A stretch of 64,000 bases of DNA from the NCBI GenBank assembly GCA_963965975.1, contig OZ014414.1:7167501-7231500 (forward strand), in the 5' to 3' direction. This document shows positions 13,201-25,749 of the stretch, one piece after another. The notes beneath the pieces were generated by a model. It did no database searches. It worked only from the letters and a program-made list of their open reading frames with translations, and was not told where the DNA came from. Each line of letters starts with the position of its first letter. Positions within the stretch are counted from its first letter, which is position 1. Position numbers and translations under genes: made by a program. Source of the DNA: Xestospongia bergquistia. Lineage: Eukaryota > Porifera > Demospongiae > Haplosclerida > Petrosiidae.

Positions 13201-13240
13201 TTATTTTTTTATAGTTGCATACAGTATGTCTACATCATAA
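7221..13240 (+). CDS. Gene A: Death / CARD-like / helical / pseudo-Roc-COR / death-fold protein
   Basis: Exons by splice signals and phase: 7221-7551, 7607-7885, 7934-8632, 10167-12058, 12185-12224, 12643-12942 and 13215-13240 (stop). This gives about 1,192 residues; starting at the later ATG 7248 removes nine. Exon 1 is a Death domain (LSELFKHVSIS, then LEINSTKLNCIEQD). Exon 2 looks like a second six-helix death-fold or CARD-like domain (LYTEGVFSVETFDHVKRSGG). Exon 3 is an alpha-rich domain I do not recognise. The large exon is a degenerate Roc GTPase core plus COR-like domain: Walker A reads GLPNSSQS without lysine, the switch motif is INIWDVG, and the COR-like part has SLGSIIDISL and VILQPVPY. 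The 300-base exon encodes a C-terminal death-fold domain (WRHCMRILIAWEDL). Most linker exons of gene C are missing; the exon-like match at 9,374 runs into a stop, so I join 8632 directly to 10167, which keeps phase. Likely a cytosolic adaptor or immune sensor. Confidence 0.7.
8633..10166 (+). other. Gene A linker region with decayed exons
   Basis: This long intron matches pieces of the gene C linker region. Near 9,374 an acceptor and ELEKEL coding match the gene C exon at 39,244 but hit a stop within ten codons. From about 9,540 the match jumps from gene C position ~40,150 to ~42,250, so the exons for three or four linker segments were deleted. No intact coding segment remains. Confidence 0.6.
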
Positions 13241-14225
13241 AACTTGAAGGAACAAAATGAAGATAAAGAGAACATACACATTGTACTTAAATTATTACAT
13301 CATTGTTAAGAACTTATTTTTTACTAAAAGGTATGTAAATAATAGATTTTCTTCTTTTTGAACTTTCTGATTCATCTGATATCATAATAAGAGGTAATCT
13401 GGAGGTCTTTAAGAAAGTGCTTACAATAAAGCAAATGAATGCAGCCAATTGTAATAATATGTACAGTCAGTTGCTAGCAATTAAAATTTTTGTGCCATGT
13501 ATAGTTCGAACCAGGAAAAATGATGTAGGTATTTAAACATTGAAGGGTGGACCAGACCTAGTGACAACAAAACTGAGATTCGGCTTATTTCTCAGCAACA
13601 ACAAGTGGTTTATCAAACTGAAATGAACTGGATACTGATATATAAGATACCCCACTGATTAGTTTGTTATTTTCAGGAAATTCAAATTTCACACACAAAA
13701 TACATTTGCAGTGATTTTATATGAAACATCAATTTGTGTCATAAATTCTGCAAGTAAAAAGTCTTTAGTCCACATTCTTCTAGTGGTAGTTGTTGATCTT
13801 CAGTAGCACTACACTTTGAAAAGCTATTTCCTGCTATCACCATTCAACTCTTGCAATGATCTTGCCAATGCAATGATCATCTTGTGATGATACTAATGCA
13901 CCTGGCTCTCTCTCTATTGCTGGCTTATATATACTGTTATAGGGGAGTCAGGCCATATTATCTATCTGATAATCTCACTTCTATTACTAAGTACAGATAT
14001 ACATGACATGGACTTACACAAAACAAATTGATAAATCTCTGACATTGGTAGTGTATTTACAAGATACTTTTTGATAGGAGTTATTAAAAAACAACAAGGT
14101 TGCAATCATGTTATATTATGTTGTGTGTACTTAACATAGACCATAGACACATGTTATTTGCACTTCAGTGCATCATTATTAAGTTCTTACCATTAATCAA
14201 TGCACTAGATGACATACATTAGACT

Positions 14226-14480
14226 ATGGGGTGCCGTTTGTATCAAAATTGGAAAATTATCATGATATATTAAATAAGTCATTATTCATTAAACAACTCT
14301 TGATTTACTTCTTATTTTTTAATAATCATGCACAATTTAGTAAATCAAAGATTATTTAATAAATAAAGCATTATTTAATAAATCACAAGTTATTTAACAT
14401 ATAATGAGCATTAAAAAGTAAATCATAACTTATTAATTGTACCATCGAAGCATTAAATTTTGATACAAATGGCACCTCAT
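14226..14480. mobile_element. MITE with 25-base terminal inverted repeats (family M1)
   Basis: Ends pair as inverted repeats: left GGGTGCCGTTTGTATCAAAA, right the complement with a few mismatches. The interior is AT-rich without ORF, about 255 bases in total. The same termini recur at 56.7-58.4 kb. Confidence 0.8.
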
Positions 14481-15359
14481 ACTAGACAGCTGCTTTACCT
14501 TTACTTCTGTAATTGTTTGTTTGCTCTGTTAGCTTCAGATGAATCTCCCAACAAAAAGTTTGAACCAGGAAAGTTGGTTATTAGTTCTAAATGAGTCATT
14601 TTCGTAAACACTTTAATGTTGTAAAATGTAGTCACAAATCAACTGTCAAAATTAAGGAGATAGTAAGAGTTTGCTGACTCTACGTTAGTCACAATTAAAA
14701 ACAATAACACTTGAGAATCAGTAAAAAGTGGTATACAGAATTATTAAAAATAAACATGACCATTAGGGATTGTAAAAGCTTGACACCATACTGGTATTTT
14801 ACAATATTACTGTATTATTATGTGTACATTCATACAATTAAGAATTTATACATGTAAAATTAGAGTATGTAAATAGAACAATATGACCTTTAATATGCAA
14901 ATTGTTCTCAATGTAGATATCTTACAAGTAATAGAGGCAACTTGAAATTTGTTATGGAGTTAGATATATAAATCCTTGTTATGTTACAATAGTATTACTG
15001 CTCTCAAAACATACATGTGAAGTATTCTTTTAGTATTCATTGTTAGCAACAATGTAGCTACTGAAACAACGTCAGATGGATCACTGATACTAAATTCATT
15101 GACAGCTCAAACAAAAATTTAACATACTATAACTATTATTAGAAAAATATTATCAGATAAAAATATAACCAAATAAAGAGAATGTTTTAATCAAGCAAAT
15201 GTTCTATTTTGTATTTGTCTATTTGATTGATGTGTATAATATAACTACTATTTTGTCTATTTGTAATCGAGGAGACATCTCACATGATTTCAAGTGATTG
15301 AACAGCTAAAGATTGATAGGTGGACAGGATTTATCTAAAGTATTGGACAAGTAAGTGAC

Positions 15360-15490
15360 AAAATTAATGGTTACACAAATATATGTAACTAAATGGATAG
15401 ATTATAGGTGGATAGATGACTGAGTAAAAGATGAATGGATGCATAAATTGATTAATGGACAAGTAGATAGATAAAGAAATGAATGAATGG
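15360..15490. repeat. Degenerate GGATAGATGAA-type tandem repeat
   Basis: Loose array of GGATAGAT, GAATGGA and similar units. Its reverse complement recurs at 16,130-16,215 (TTATCCATT units), so the two could pair across about 650 bases. Confidence 0.5.
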
Positions 15491-15765
15491 ACAGAATGGT
15501 AAATATATGTGAATAAATGTAAACATAACTGAACATAAATCAGTAATTAATAAAAAACAAACATGTTATTAATACTCACCTTGTCCTTTTGCTGTATGAA
15601 AACATTTTAAATATTTACACTGTATTTTGGTAGAAGTTGAACAAACAAACTTGAACTTTATAATCCTTAAATGGTAATAGACCTTCTATATTATAAACAG
15701 TATCTGATACCTGTATGATTAATAGAAGAAATGTAATCATAATAGAGGTAAGTCAACCATTATAT

Positions 15766-15898
15766 GAAGGAAAGAGGGAGGATGGAAGAAAGAAGGTCTG
15801 ATAGAAAGGGGGAGATAATAGAAAAAGAAGGAGAGAGAGAGAGGTAGGGGAAAAGAAGCCACAAAGGGGGGAAACAAAGAAGGAACAAAGAAGAGGAA
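15766..15898 (+). repeat. Purine-rich tract
   Basis: About 130 bases almost entirely A and G on the plus strand, with only a few pyrimidines, including a GA run. Candidate for triplex or nucleosome-disfavouring DNA. Confidence 0.75.
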
Positions 15899-16129
15899 CC
15901 CACAACTTACTTCTACTGATGATATAAATTGATTAGATCCTTGTAATCAATGTTTTACTACATACATTAAATTAGGAAAAGAGATTCATGACACAGTATA
16001 TGAGATTCAAGGTTTTTTTTATCTGGAGTATCTGACACATATTATATTAATTTGAACACTAAAAAAATATAAGAGATATTGTTTGTATGTATACAGTGTA
16101 CATAGTAGTATCTATTAGTATGATATATC

Positions 16130-16215
16130 TGTCCATTTATCTGTTTATTTATCCATTCTTTTATCCATTTGTTTATCAATTCATTTATTCATCCATTTAT
16201 CCATTGGTTTACATT
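16130..16215. repeat. Degenerate TTTATCCATT tandem repeat
   Basis: Pyrimidine-rich counterpart, in reverse complement, of the array at 15,360-15,490. Confidence 0.5.
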
Positions 16216-16450
16216 GATAAGATAAATTAATATGTACTATACTTTGTTATAAAGTTAGTAAATCTTGTTTTGTTGGTTGGCAAGTCTGTGCATACCAGAC
16301 TAAATCACAACAGCAACAATCATCAGATTGTTCTCAAACCAACAATCTTAATCTTAATGAGTATCATGATCAGTAGGGTCATTTCCTTTTTTATATAGGC
16401 AATAATCAATGCAGACACTATAAATGGGTTAATCATTAGGGCATTCAAAT

Positions 16451-16452
<2 letters not shown>

Positions 16453-16494
<42 letters not shown>
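16453..16494 (+). repeat. (GA)n microsatellite
   Basis: Perfect run of 21 GA units. Confidence 0.95.
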
Positions 16495-16497
<3 letters not shown>

Positions 16498-17349
16498 GAT
16501 AATAGTTAATGAAGTATAATGTCATTTCTTGAGACTTATTAGATGACAGTATTGTCATATTGTGTTCAATAATATTCATCAAGTGTTAATGACACTACTG
16601 ATTAATCTAGTTGATAAAGTATTAAATAAATGGATCAATAGTTAGAGGAATGGATGGATGGTTCAACTAACAACATGTACATTACATACATAAATCTTAC
16701 CAATGTCTATAAAATTATTAATTGTAATAATGTATTGTTCACTTCAAGTTTATATTTCAACTGACCACTGCCACTGAAGTCACATGATAATACATTGCCA
16801 CTTGATTGATCACTTTACTACAATATCTCAAAAACATTATCTTAAGCAAGTGCTCCCACTGTCTCAAGATGGGAGACATCAATTTCTTTCTTTAACGTGT
16901 CATATTAACTGATATAACCATGATAAACGAGTCATGCAATGCATATATTTAAACATATAAACAAAACTATGTGTTTAGCCATTTTGTTTTTCTTTTTATT
17001 TCTCTGTACATGTACAAGTAAATGTACATATACATGTACCTTTATTTATAGTATATACATTTAATGAGTGATGTTGAAAGACATCAGAAGGATATCATCA
17101 TGACATATACTCTTAAAATACTATCATGAAATAATCTTTTCCATGACTTTGGCCAACATATACACAATCCAAACATATCCAAACTCAAGTGGAATAAATA
17201 CAAACATAATTATAAAGGAAATGTCAAACAATAGATACCTAAATTAATAAATGGACAGATAAATTAATAACATTACTAACCTCATTTGACTATTAATATC
17301 TAGTGTTCTTTTATACATATCATGTTCTAATAAACTATAATAATAGACC

Positions 17350-17610
17350 ACCTAATCAAATATCTCCAATGTGTGATCTGAAGGAATGTGAAATTCCCAT
17401 GTTCACCTTGGTTTGATCCATGATGAAATGATATGTCAAAAGAGGGTGTGGTCACTATTGAATAAAAACTTAATGTACTTAAACATGGGTTTCAAAGGCT
17501 ACACTCATCCAATTCTGCCAGAAATAGGGGTGGTGCACAAGACTCTTACGCTAAAATTTGTCTAATTGGCACAGCAGTACTGAACAACTGAAGATTAAAA
17601 TCATAATAAT
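17350..17610 (+). promoter_or_regulatory. Shared upstream module of gene B
   Basis: Copy of the block upstream of gene A. Homology with the gene A upstream region extends from about 16,985 to 17,800 (matching about 6,330-7,180). A transposon insertion then separates it from the first-exon remnant. Confidence 0.5.
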
Positions 17611-17805
17611 TATACATAATTATATACATGCAGTTAAATGGTAAAGAAATCAGTCATTGGCTTCGATTGTTGGAAGCATGGTATGGGAGTATAGATCAAA
17701 TAACAATGGATGAACACCATGCTAACCTGTACTTCATGGTTCAAATTCAATACATAGTCACTAATATGCACATTCATAATTATCATTATTATGTAGTGTG
17801 TATAG

Positions 17806-18155
17806 TAGGCCTTGGCAGATTTTGAGCATAATAGAACACAAAAACATTAGGCATAATGCCAGCATAATAGAGCTAACTATCAGCATAAGAGAAAAATATT
17901 TTCAAAATTTAAAATCAAATTATCAACAATCACTTAGTTAGTATTATAACTATTGTTGATTGTTACAGTTGTATCTTATCAGAAGCAATCAGGTGCGCCA
18001 TATACATGTGACCATCTGGTTGAGGGGCGTGATTATTAATAAAATTCATGAGTATAATTGTAAACATAATAGAATTTGAGCTGAGCATAATAGACCTGGG
18101 AATTGCAGCATAGCATAATAGAGCATTTTTTGAGCATAATCCGCCAAACTCTAGC
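17806..18155. mobile_element. 350-base insertion with internal GCATAATAG repeats
   Basis: Absent from the equivalent place upstream of gene A, where the flanks are contiguous. Ends form a short inverted repeat (TTGGCAGATT and the complement of TTGGCGGATT). A GTATAG-like word flanks both sides and may be the target duplication. Inside, AGCATAATAGA-like words recur about eight times. No ORF, so non-autonomous. Confidence 0.7.
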
Positions 18156-18188
18156 GTATAGTCTCGCCCCAATTTGTCTCGCACCAAA

Positions 18189-18291
18189 ATGTCTGTGGAT
18201 GAGAGTAACATTAGCAGAAAATAATAATCTCCAGTATCAGTTGCTGGTACATTAAAGAAAGAGTCAGAGAATAAGGAATCAGGCAATCAAG
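18189..18291 (+). pseudogene. Gene B first-exon remnant fused to a linker exon
   Basis: Starts like gene A (ATGTCTG, then GATGAGA) but after about 30 bases the sequence switches to the gene C exon encoding SPVSVAGMLKKESED, here SPVSVAGTLKKESEN. The ATG frame stops at a TAA after eleven codons and the acceptor of the linker exon is destroyed. This marks a deletion of the Death, CARD-like and helical exons from gene B. The donor at 18,291 is intact. Confidence 0.7.
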
Positions 18292-19297
18292 GTATGTATT
18301 ATGTAAAATTATTGCACAAGTTATAATTATGTTAACTCAGCCTAGTATGTTAATGATACTTTAATGAAAATGCTAATTTGAAAGTAAAACATTTGCTTTT
18401 CTGAAAATGCTTGTTAAACCACACCCATCATTAATGCCATCATGGTGAAGGCTAATTCAACTATTTATTACTATGTGTGTCAATGGTTAAAGCTTGCAGT
18501 TTAGTTTTCATTATGAGTTTATTTGTTGAGTTAAAGTGTGATAAGTAATAATTACATGAAGCATTTTTTAGAACACTTCATATAGCACTACAGCTGTAAG
18601 TTATATAACATCACTATTTCAAAATTTAATTCTTAAATTGACCACCTTAATAATACTAAAAGTAAAAGTAAAATATTTTGGACTGACTAAAAGGATGGGC
18701 AAAGAAGATCTGGGTTCTGTTACAGTGCTGCTGTGTTATTGCATTTCGTAGAGGTGCAGTTTAATTAGATAATTCATTCAATTAATTAGTATGATCTTGT
18801 AAGGAATGACTCCGTATCTTTAGGTATTAATTAAGTGGGTAGATGATTATTTACTGGACGCTGACCTGTGTTGGTAATGATAATTAATATGAATCTGGAT
18901 TATCTGTAGGGCAAAATTGGCAACAGGTCTTATATTATAGTGGTCCATGCATTATAGGATTGACAGCAATGACATGGAAATGAAGGGCCATGTTGTACTA
19001 ATAATTTTCATTTGTTTTTAATCAATTTTGTTATTATTTATTTTTGTCTTGTGCACATACTAATGTAATATGATCAATATACATATTTATTCTAATCTTG
19101 TAATGTTGTACTATATCAATGTATCATTGTTTAATAAAGCAATGTGTTTACATTGCTCTGTATTTGACTGCTGATTATTAGCTACACTACATTTCATGTC
19201 CACTTTTAAGCTTATACAACCCTTTTTTGCCAACGTAGTTTATAGTAAACACTAATTATGAAATATTGTTTTTACAGGTACATTACTAGTTGAAGTT

Positions 19298-19990
19298 ATG
19301 GCAGACTATCCACCTCCTGAAGAAGAGACTTTAAAAATCAAGGTACTGAAGTAGTTTAAGTTCTTTATGGTCAATTTCTGCTGTTTTAGACATGCCACAG
19401 CAAGAACATACATACATACATACACTAGCAGATCTAGGGGAGTGTCTTGGGTGCACAGGCACCCCCTTTTTATCCTATAATAATATTCATGTTCAATCAT
19501 TCAAGTCACACCCTGTGGCATTCTTTAAGTATATTCATAGCATATTCTTACAAAAACATCTTATAAAGCTATGTTTTTATAAATATCAATTCATAATAAA
19601 ATAATTGTTGTATAAGCTCTTTAAGAAGAGCTAAAACTTCGCTTTGTTCAATGATGACACAAGAGACACAAAAAGGGCTACTTCTCATGAGTGTTCACTT
19701 TTTCAGAAGACATCTTAAGAGAATGATGCTGACAAATATTCTTAACAGTGATGACTAATTTTATTTTGGTTCTTTATTTCATTATTGACTCGTGATTAAA
19801 AGGGTGTACCTATGAAGAATAAATTTATGAATATTAATTATGCATTAAAATTTTTGCTGCATGCTTTGTGTGCAGTCTGTGCACCCCCTATTTTTACTTT
19901 CTGAATCTGTCAGTGCATACATACAAACATATATATATATACACACACACACACATATATATATAATATTATTTATATATATATATATAT

Positions 19991-20040
<50 letters not shown>

Positions 20041-23000
20041 CAATTGGGTCAGTTTCTAGTGTTTTAGACATACCACAACAATAACATATATACATAGATG
20101 CATGCATATATATATATATATATATATAATTATATATATATTATTTCCATGACAATAAATATAAAATGGTACCTAATGTGCAAACAATTTTTGAACAAAC
20201 ACTTTGTGTACAAATAACTACTATTCACCCAAATATAATTTTGACATGGAGGAGGTTCTAAAAAGACATTGTCCAATTGATATATAGGTTGTTCAGTTTA
20301 TCCCTATAACTCTCCAAGACATAATGTGTACGAGTATCCCAAATCAAGAACAAATTTGTTTGTATATATTATAATTAATATCAACTAAATTGAATACTTG
20401 TAAATACTAATAAAAATTGTTTAAAATACAGGTATTAATTTTAATATCTACTAAAATTATTCTTTAAAAGATATTTGACATTTATTATTTTTCTTGTAGT
20501 TTAGTTTTTATATAGCATTTGACCAAGGATTTTTGGACTGGTTAAATAATAAAATTAATGAATTTTTTTAATGATTTTTCTATTCAGGATGATAAAGATC
20601 ATCAGATGGAACCTGGAATTTTACGTCTTACAACAGCTGTACGTGTAACTGGTACTGATTTACCTCACACATTTATCCAGTCTCGTGAAGTTCAGAGTGC
20701 ACGAACTTCAGATGAAATTGGTAAGCTATGATAACAAATTATATAAGATAACTTAGGTCTATATTTTTTGGATGATGTCATTTTATTAAATCAATTTCTG
20801 GTCTATTACAAATGTTTTATTGATATTCTATTACAATGCTATAATGATATAATGGGTTATTGCATTTTTGTTAAAAAACAAGCATGTGTATATAGTAGTA
20901 AACTTGTAATGAAGCTTTATTTGGTTTGCGATCAATATCCATGCAGTCCAGCTGAGTGCAGTGCATTTCTTTATGATGTAAATAAATTAATCAAATGATT
21001 GCATAAACTATATACTTTCTATAAACTATATTGAATTATAAATCATTATGTTTATTTCTCTATAATTATAGAGATAAACATACCAGTTGAGTGGTTAAAG
21101 AAAGCAATTACCAATCCTCACATTACAGCTAAAGCTGCACCTATTATTCTCTGCATTACTGGTCTACCTAACAGCAGTCAATCCATTGCTACTCAAAGCT
21201 TATTGAAGCAATTGCATAGTAGACAATTTCCTGTAAGTGAAGAACATGGTGTATCCTTTTATGAAGCATCAGCAGTAAGAAAACCTGCCACTACATCATT
21301 GATCTATTCCAGTAAATTTAACTATGCTTTAGTCATGGAATCAGCTATAAAACATCATCTTTATTTGCAAGGAAAGTTTATTAAAAATATTGAAGTTCCT
21401 AGCATTCCCAAATCCATTTTTGATAACGCTGAAGATCTCGATTTTCATTTCAGAAAAATGATTCATGATTTTCATCTCAACAGAGCATCTCCAGGAAACA
21501 ATCCTGGCTGGAATCAAGGTCTACCAAGTGGAATTGCCATGATCAACATATGGGACGTTGGTACCAGCAAAACAGCCCTTTATACTCTTCCTATGCTAGC
21601 TGGTCATCTATACAGTAGCCGTGTATGGATATTTTTTGACCTTGTGCGTGACCTTTCCCGCCTTTATGACCCTCCAGAGTTATTAAGTGAGAGATCTGAC
21701 AAAGCATCTATACTGAAATGGCGTGCTCGACTTTATCATCTTTTTCGTTCAGCTCAACTGGGACTGTCAAAGTATAATGATCGCTCTAATGTATGTAAGT
21801 TAGTGGCTTGTCATGATGGCTCTGATGCAAATGATGAAATAGAACATATGAAGAAGCAGTTTATAAAGGAGGCCATACCTGTAGCTACTCAAATGAATGT
21901 GGAAAGTCTTGTTGATATGGAAGACGTTATACTATTTGTTGTAGATGACAAAGAAGATTTACTCAAAAAAACGTTCGATCACATTGTTAATTTGGAGCTT
22001 GATAAACCTGTTTCTATTCCTCTCTCATATATTTTCCTTCGTAGCTTATTCTACCAAAGAGAAGGTTTATTGTATATCGAAAGAGATGTTTTACAGTCAA
22101 AAGCAAGTAAACTTGAAATATTTGGTGACAATTTTGAGCATTTTTGCAAAGTTTTTACATCTTTGGGCAGCATCATTGATATCAGTCTTATCGACAAAGA
22201 GTCCAATATTGTTATTCTACAACCTGTTCCATATTTTCATGAGCTAGACAAGTTGTTTTATCTATCTTCTGAGATCGACTCTCTAGTTACAAAATATGGA
22301 TTAGTAACAAAATCAAGAGCAACAAATTTATTTGGTGCAGAGAAAGCTTTAATCATTATGAGATCCCTTGTGCATTTTGGAAAAGCAGTGGAAGTAGAAC
22401 CAAGTCAAATATCAGGGAATTTGTCTCTATTTAGTGATCACGAGCATGTTTATTATGTTCCCAATGCAAGTACAGCATCAGCTATTACTGAACATGAACA
22501 AAATGCATTATGTCTGTTACGTGATGTCAATAGACCTATGATACACTCAAAAGTTGCCTTTACTAAACTATTCCTTAAAATGTATGATAAAGCTATGCTG
22601 CATATTCCTAAGCACCCACATGTTAATGTGACAAGCATTAGAGCACACTGTGACAGTACAGATGATGGAGTTATTTTTGAATTGGTCTATCTTGGTGATG
22701 CTATTGAGTTTCGTTTTCCACCACAGCAACTATATGAAGATATTGTAGAGCAAGTCATCACTGTCTGCCATAAAATGATGGAGATCACAAAGTTCAAATA
22801 TAATTTTGGAGTTATGTGTTCAAATGAAGCCGACCAAACTGCTGTATATAAACTTCAACAACGTTATCATCACCTACCAAATAATGAGTTATGTCAAGTG
22901 TGCAAAGACAATGGAAAGTTTAATAATGCACTTTTCAAATACAATGCTGTGCTTAACAAGGTAATAATAAAATTCTTTGTATACTATTAATGTAATACTC

Positions 23001-23978
23001 CACATACAGTGCATGGATCTTAGATATTAATAGTCCTTAAGTTTTATTCCTTGTCCTTTGTTATAGGTGGAAAATCAGGTTCCTAAAGACAAAATTCTTA
23101 ATGGAGGTAACTATAAAGACAATATAATCTTTAGATTCATCATTGATAAATAGATTGATTATTTTAACTGAGTTATGGTCACTAAGTTTTCATTCATTTT
23201 TTGAAAAACATTGAAAAAATGTCAAAAACATATTGCATAACTCAGCAAACAATGTCAAAAGGAATGAGTGTGTGGTATCTAGAGTTTTCCTATTATAAAA
23301 TTCATTGTGACAGTTCAGACACAAAGTTGTATTAGCATTCGTAATAATCCTTTGTCTAACAATGAATCATATATAAGAGATCTCACTTAGTGACCTGATT
23401 CACCTCAGAACTAACTAATTCATTTTTACAATGATATTATGTATATTATTTTTTAGATCCTTTGTCACTTGATGATGCTTATGCGGTGGCTAAGGGAATG
23501 TCAGAATTGTCAGACAAAACATTGCCTGTTGTTTGTCATTGTCTTGATTTACCAGAAATAATCTTATATAAAGACAAATCAAAATGGAGACGTTGCATGA
23601 CAATACTAATTGCTTGGGAAGACTTGTCCCGTGAAAATGATGCCTCTAAGAAAACACTTGCTATTAAGCTGATGAAAGCTGCAAATAAAATACATGAAGA
23701 AAATGAAGGAGAAAGCAAGAAGCTGGAAATCATAGCAAGATCACTTGACTACAAAGGTAAAATTAACAAATTTGTTTGATAGTTACATTAATTGCACTTT
23801 TCCTCATACATGTTCTGGTTTGCCATAATAATACCAATAGGAATATCCTATTCTGATCATGCATAATCCCACAGTCCCACACTGTAAAAAGTGATCCCAC
23901 TGTCCCATCTCATATCATATTAGCTTTTTAATTATTATTTCTATTTTTATAGTTGCCTACAGTATGTCTACATCATAA
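19298..23978 (+). CDS. Gene B: N-terminally truncated pseudo-Roc-COR / death-fold protein
   Basis: Exons 19278-19342 (ATG available at 19298), 20588-20720, 21072-22960, 23067-23106, 23457-23756 and 23953-23978 give about 810 residues starting MADYPPPEEET. The 1,889-base exon is fully open and encodes the same degenerate Roc core (GLPNSSQS, INIWDVG) and COR-like region as genes A and C. The 300-base exon is the C-terminal death-fold domain, and the last exon encodes AYSMSTS before the stop. All junction phases agree with the paralogues. Upstream domains were lost by deletion. The start is uncertain because the remnant first exon is closed by a stop; use of the ATG in the second linker exon is inference. 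The intact large exon beside a broken 5' end suggests either a short functional protein or very recent loss. Confidence 0.6.
19424..19914. mobile_element. 491-base insertion in a gene B intron
   Basis: Gene C lacks this block at the equivalent intron (about 41,360). Ends are imperfect inverted repeats: ACTAGCAGAT on the left and, in complement, ACTGACAGAT on the right, with GGGTGCAC words just inside both. CATACATAC-like sequence flanks both sides. No ORF of significance. Confidence 0.65.
19929..20039. repeat. (TA)n/(CA)n microsatellite
   Basis: Long TA runs interrupted by CA and CATA units, next to the insertion end. A second TA run lies near 20,107-20,140. Confidence 0.9.
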
Positions 23979-24799
23979 AACTTTAAGGAACAAAATGAAG
24001 ATAAAGAGAAGATAGACATAACACTTTAATATCCACATTATTATTATGAACTTACTTCTTTAATAACAAACGTGACTTAGGTACTCCATAGAATTAGTAA
24101 ATAGCTATATATGCTGTATATTTCTATATGATATTTTCTTTTATTAACCTTTCTTTTTAGTTAAAAGAATCTTCACAAAATAACACAATGACACAATAGT
24201 ATACGTTTGTTTGCTTAATGTACACTATAATTATTTTTTTCCTGGCAGGATGGACAGTCCCAGTGCCTAGATAGAGTTCAACATAATTGTATTTTTAAAT
24301 ACCAATCTCTTCCCCCACTTCTACCAGCCTACAATAAGTTCATGTGAGATGTAGATAGGACTATAGAAGCTAGGAAGACTTATGGTTTCCATAGGAAATC
24401 AACATTATGTAGTTTCACTTGTTTTCCATGTTCTTGGACTATGCAATCAGTAATGCTCACATTATTTACAAGTATTGCTGTGACCATTGCAAAGAAAGTC
24501 CTATGGATCTGCTTGCCTTTATATGAAACTGGGACATATATTGTTGAAGGTTATATAATGGTTAAAAAAATGGTTGAGAACTGATGAACTGAATATGGAT
24601 GATTCACAGACTGTAACATGCTCACTTGAAAACATTTTGAAGATCTACAAAAGAAGTAACGTCCACCAGGTTGCACATTATTCAGTTTTTCTGTGTCCCA
24701 TTTTCTTATATAGAAACAATGAATGAATTCTACATAGATCATAACCTAAATAATACAAGTATAAATTCAAGCACCATTAGCTTCTTATAATTGTCTATC

Positions 24800-25000
24800 T
24801 TGTCAGTAGGTTGTTACATTATCCATAGAATCAAAATAATAATTAATGCATTTTTATTTAACTATTCTAACACTGCGAAAGTTAACCTGACGCTAAGTGT
24901 ATTCATTGCCTTTAATTAATGAAAATCGATTTTTCATTATCAAGATGGCGACTTTGTACTGTTGTTGGATTCTATGGATAATGTAACAACCTGCTGACGA
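24800..25000. mobile_element. MITE with 31-base inverted repeats
   Basis: 24,802-24,832 and 24,968-24,998 are reverse complements with one mismatch (left GTCAGTAGGTTGTTACATTA). Total about 200 bases, no coding capacity. Confidence 0.85.
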
Positions 25001-25749
25001 GTTCAAGAACGAAAATGATCAATTTTTAGTACTTTTACGGATGCATTTCTTTGTACGATTTGTATAAAACATAATAATAATAGTAATTAAAGTAAGCAAG
25101 GTTTATAGCTTTGTAAAAATGTCAAACATTTTTGTAGAAATAAATCCATCCTTACAATTGTAGTAATTGACTTCATCTTAAACTTTCAAAAGTTTCAGCT
25201 CTCTATGTTCTTTAATATTATTAATTGACATCTCCAAAGCATTGCAGATATTAAGGAATCAAACTACATTTCTGCAAAGTACTAGGGTTTAAATTTTTTT
25301 TAAAGCATGATCAATTATTAGAACAAGTATCTTGACATGATTGCATAAAAAAAGTGAAAAATTTTTTGGATATTTCTACCTTAAAGACAGGTACAATTTC
25401 TATGCCAAATTTACCTAATAACTTTCTGTTATTACAAGAATATTGATCAAGACTTTTAATAAATGCTAATTTCATAAACCTTGACAATCTCTTTAATAGT
25501 ATAATTAATGTAACTAAATTTATAAACTAGATCAGGCTGGATATATGGCCACACCCATGTAATTGATAATACAAACACACACATGTAAGGGAAGACAGAG
25601 TGGCAAGTACACCAAATGATGTCACTGACTATAATATTTAAACACACTGCTATAATTTATGAACCCTAACAGCAATTTAATATAATTGAATATGCAAAGT
25701 TAGCACGACTAGTTCTATCAAAAACGTCACCAGACCCATGGCTGCAAGA

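Larger units (their letters stand above)
13241..17340. other. Intergenic region between genes A and B
   Basis: No gene is supported here. It holds a MITE (14,226-14,480), a purine-rich tract, degenerate GGATAGATGAA-type tandem repeats, and a GA microsatellite, each listed separately. Confidence 0.5.

Noticed and set aside
22453..22638. Antisense ORFs repeated within the large Roc-COR exons and within the 300-base death-fold exons
   Set aside because: Shadows of well-supported plus-strand coding exons.
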